Below the pieces are notes generated by a model that did not search any database, was not told the DNA's origin, and was given only the letters and a program-made list of their open reading frames with translations. The position numbers and the translations under genes are program-made. Positions 4,556-5,681 of a stretch of 5,681 nucleotides of DNA are shown here, piece after piece. Position 1 is the stretch's first letter. Each line of letters begins with the position of its first letter. This DNA is from Pseudomonadota bacterium (GTDB lineage: Bacteria > Pseudomonadota > Gammaproteobacteria > Pseudomonadales > Azotimanducaceae). The stretch covers positions 1 through 5,681 of the forward strand of contig JAQCAK010000147.1 in NCBI GenBank assembly GCA_027621895.1, written 5' to 3'.

Positions 4556-5681
4556 ATGGCCAGACTCTTCACCAAGTTTTTCATCACGCTGGGCCTGGTC
4601 GTGTCTTTCGCCAGCTCGGCCCATCTGGGAGGCGTCCCCGTCGGCGCCGTGGAAGCCAGCCTGGTGCAGGTACAGCACAATGCCTACCTGATGACTGCAC
4701 CCAGCGCCTCTACCGGCAACGTTTCGACGCTGCACATCATTAACACGTCCAATCAGAGCCAGCAGTTTTACGGCACGCTCTATGATCAGGATGGCAACAG
4801 AATCGGTGAGGAACAGACCCTGCTGACAAGCAGCAGTGTGGCCCCCTATGCCCGGGTCAAACTCACCTCTGAGGCAATCAGCGATATATTCGGGGGCACC
4901 TGGAACAATCCGGCTATGCTGGAAGTCTACGGAACGGACTCCTTCTCTTTGATGATCCGCCTGTCCAGCCCCAGCGGGCTGGTCAGCAACACAAACTGTG
5001 TCACTGAAGACGTCGTTCATAACCTTGATGGATTCGACGCCACGGATCTGCCGTTTGTTCGCTTCATCAACACCGGCAGCACCACGCTGACCGACATCAC
5101 CGGCACCCTATACAATGAAAGCGGCACTGTGGTTGGCAGCCCTGACCAGGTGCTGGTGGCCTCCCTGGCACCCAAGGCGCAGACCTTCGTGAACCGCAAT
5201 GCGCTGGCAGCGGCCTTTGGAGAGCAATGGGATGGTGTTGGCAGCCTGTATATCGCGGACAGGGCAGGACTCAAACTGATCCTGATGAGCTATATCGTTG
5301 ATAGCGCAACTTTCTTCAACTTTTCCTGCTTCGACGGCAATGATGACCTGGATAATCCGGTGAATGACCAGGGTGGGCCGCTGACAGAAGCCGTTGATAT
5401 CACCAACGTGATCTTTACTGAGACCAGTGCAGACTGCGCAACCTATGCAGAAGCCTATCGAGCCACTGCCAACGACGTCTTCAACAGCACAGCCTTTACC
5501 GCTGTGGTGACGGTCACCGACGGTGGCAGTTCATGCACCCTGACTTCCAACGCCATACCCAATCACGACTTCAACGACACGGCTCAGGGCTTTGCCAATC
5601 AACCGGCGGAGGTTGAACGCAGCTTCTCGCTGCCCAGGAACCCGGGTATCGCGTTCGTTCCACCAGAGATCTCACAGGCCC
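4556..5681 (+). CDS. Secreted YHYH-domain protein with two tandem N-terminal repeats (partial)
   Basis: The frame is open from the ATG at 4556 to the window end, giving 375 residues without a stop; the C-terminus is missing. GGAG at 4545-4548 supports the start. Residues 1-22 form a signal peptide (Arg3/Lys7, hydrophobic FFITLGLVVSFA, probable cleavage after Ala22), so the protein is exported. Two similar units follow, at about 56-149 and 165-260. They share the pattern INT...GTLY...G, a central Ala-Pro, an FG..W motif (112-116 and 221-225) and a single Cys near the end (148 and 258). From about 280 the sequence matches the start of a YHYH domain (PF14240-like), with Cys294, Cys327, SNAIPNHDFND (331-341), then a Phe-Ala-Asn and an SLPRNPG block. 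The YHYH motif itself would lie beyond the window. The function of YHYH proteins is not established. The preceding gene ends 63 bp upstream, so cotranscription is possible. Confidence 0.85.
   Translation, partial: MARLFTKFFITLGLVVSFASSAHLGGVPVGAVEASLVQVQHNAYLMTAPSASTGNVSTLHIINTSNQSQQFYGTLYDQDGNRIGEEQTLLTSSSVAPYARVKLTSEAISDIFGGTWNNPAMLEVYGTDSFSLMIRLSSPSGLVSNTNCVTEDVVHNLDGFDATDLPFVRFINTGSTTLTDITGTLYNESGTVVGSPDQVLVASLAPKAQTFVNRNALAAAFGEQWDGVGSLYIADRAGLKLILMSYIVDSATFFNFSCFDGNDDLDNPVNDQGGPLTEAVDITNVIFTETSADCATYAEAYRATANDVFNSTAFTAVVTVTDGGSSCTLTSNAIPNHDFNDTAQGFANQPAEVERSFSLPRNPGIAFVPPEISQA
4721..5002 (+). repeat. Tandem protein domain, copy 1
   Basis: This segment encodes residues 56-149 of the secreted YHYH protein. 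It carries the landmarks INT (62-64), GTLYD (73-77), a Gly at 80, Ala-Pro (96-97), FGGTW (112-116) and Cys148. The pattern of alternating hydrophobic and Ser/Thr/Asn residues suggests a beta-sandwich. I do not recognise a named domain. Confidence 0.65.
5048..5335 (+). repeat. Tandem protein domain, copy 2
   Basis: This segment encodes residues 165-260 and repeats the landmarks of copy 1 at a near-constant offset of 109-110 residues: INT (171-173), GTLYN (183-187), a Gly at 190, Ala-Pro (205-206), FGEQW (221-225) and Cys258. The copies are clearly diverged, so the duplication is old. A 14-residue linker rich in Asp, Glu and Asn separates them. Confidence 0.65.

Noticed and set aside
4535..5020. 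161-codon minus-strand frame opposite the secreted protein gene
   Set aside because: The plus-strand frame has a signal peptide, a ribosome binding site, internal repeats and a YHYH match. The antisense frame has none of these.

Overview
The window looks like bacterial chromosome, probably from a proteobacterium, and an uncultured or marine gammaproteobacterium is my best guess. The reasons are tightly packed genes led by Shine-Dalgarno sites, moderately high GC by eye with C/G-ending codons, and a gene mix (SDR, luciferase-like oxidoreductase, zinc ADH, SnoaL-like protein, DUF3293, YHYH protein) that fits such genomes. No rRNA, tRNA, mobile element, CRISPR array or phage gene is visible. The taxonomic call is inference only.

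Region 1 (1-3133, plus strand) is a run of co-directional genes that reads as an operon continuing from the left. It holds the last 22 codons of an unrecognised gene, then a classical short-chain dehydrogenase (SDR), then 15 bp later a luciferase-like monooxygenase-fold (LLM) oxidoreductase of the type annotated as F420-dependent. An 85-bp gap containing a stable hairpin follows, then a zinc-dependent alcohol dehydrogenase with both zinc sites intact. Three redox enzymes in a row suggest oxidation of an alcohol, ketone or aldehyde in a catabolic or detoxifying pathway. The substrate cannot be read from the sequence.

Region 2 (3134-3554) separates that operon from the next genes. It probably holds one small gene on the minus strand (3165-3386, TTG start) for a secreted or membrane-anchored peptide. 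An AT-rich divergent control region follows, with three CTTAA words spaced about one helical turn apart.

Region 3 (3555-5681, plus strand) starts with a SnoaL/NTF2-fold protein (SnoaL_4 type). A DUF3293 protein follows, whose best start is a TTG overlapping the preceding stop (TTGA). The last gene is a large secreted protein, cut by the window end, with a signal peptide, two tandem copies of a roughly 95-residue Cys-ended domain and the beginning of a YHYH domain. Its ribosome binding site lies in the 3' arm of an inverted repeat that could hide it.

The sequence shows no clearly new defence or mobile system. The points most worth a second look are the duplicated-domain YHYH protein, the hairpin over its ribosome binding site, the TTAA array between the divergent genes, and the small minus-strand gene.
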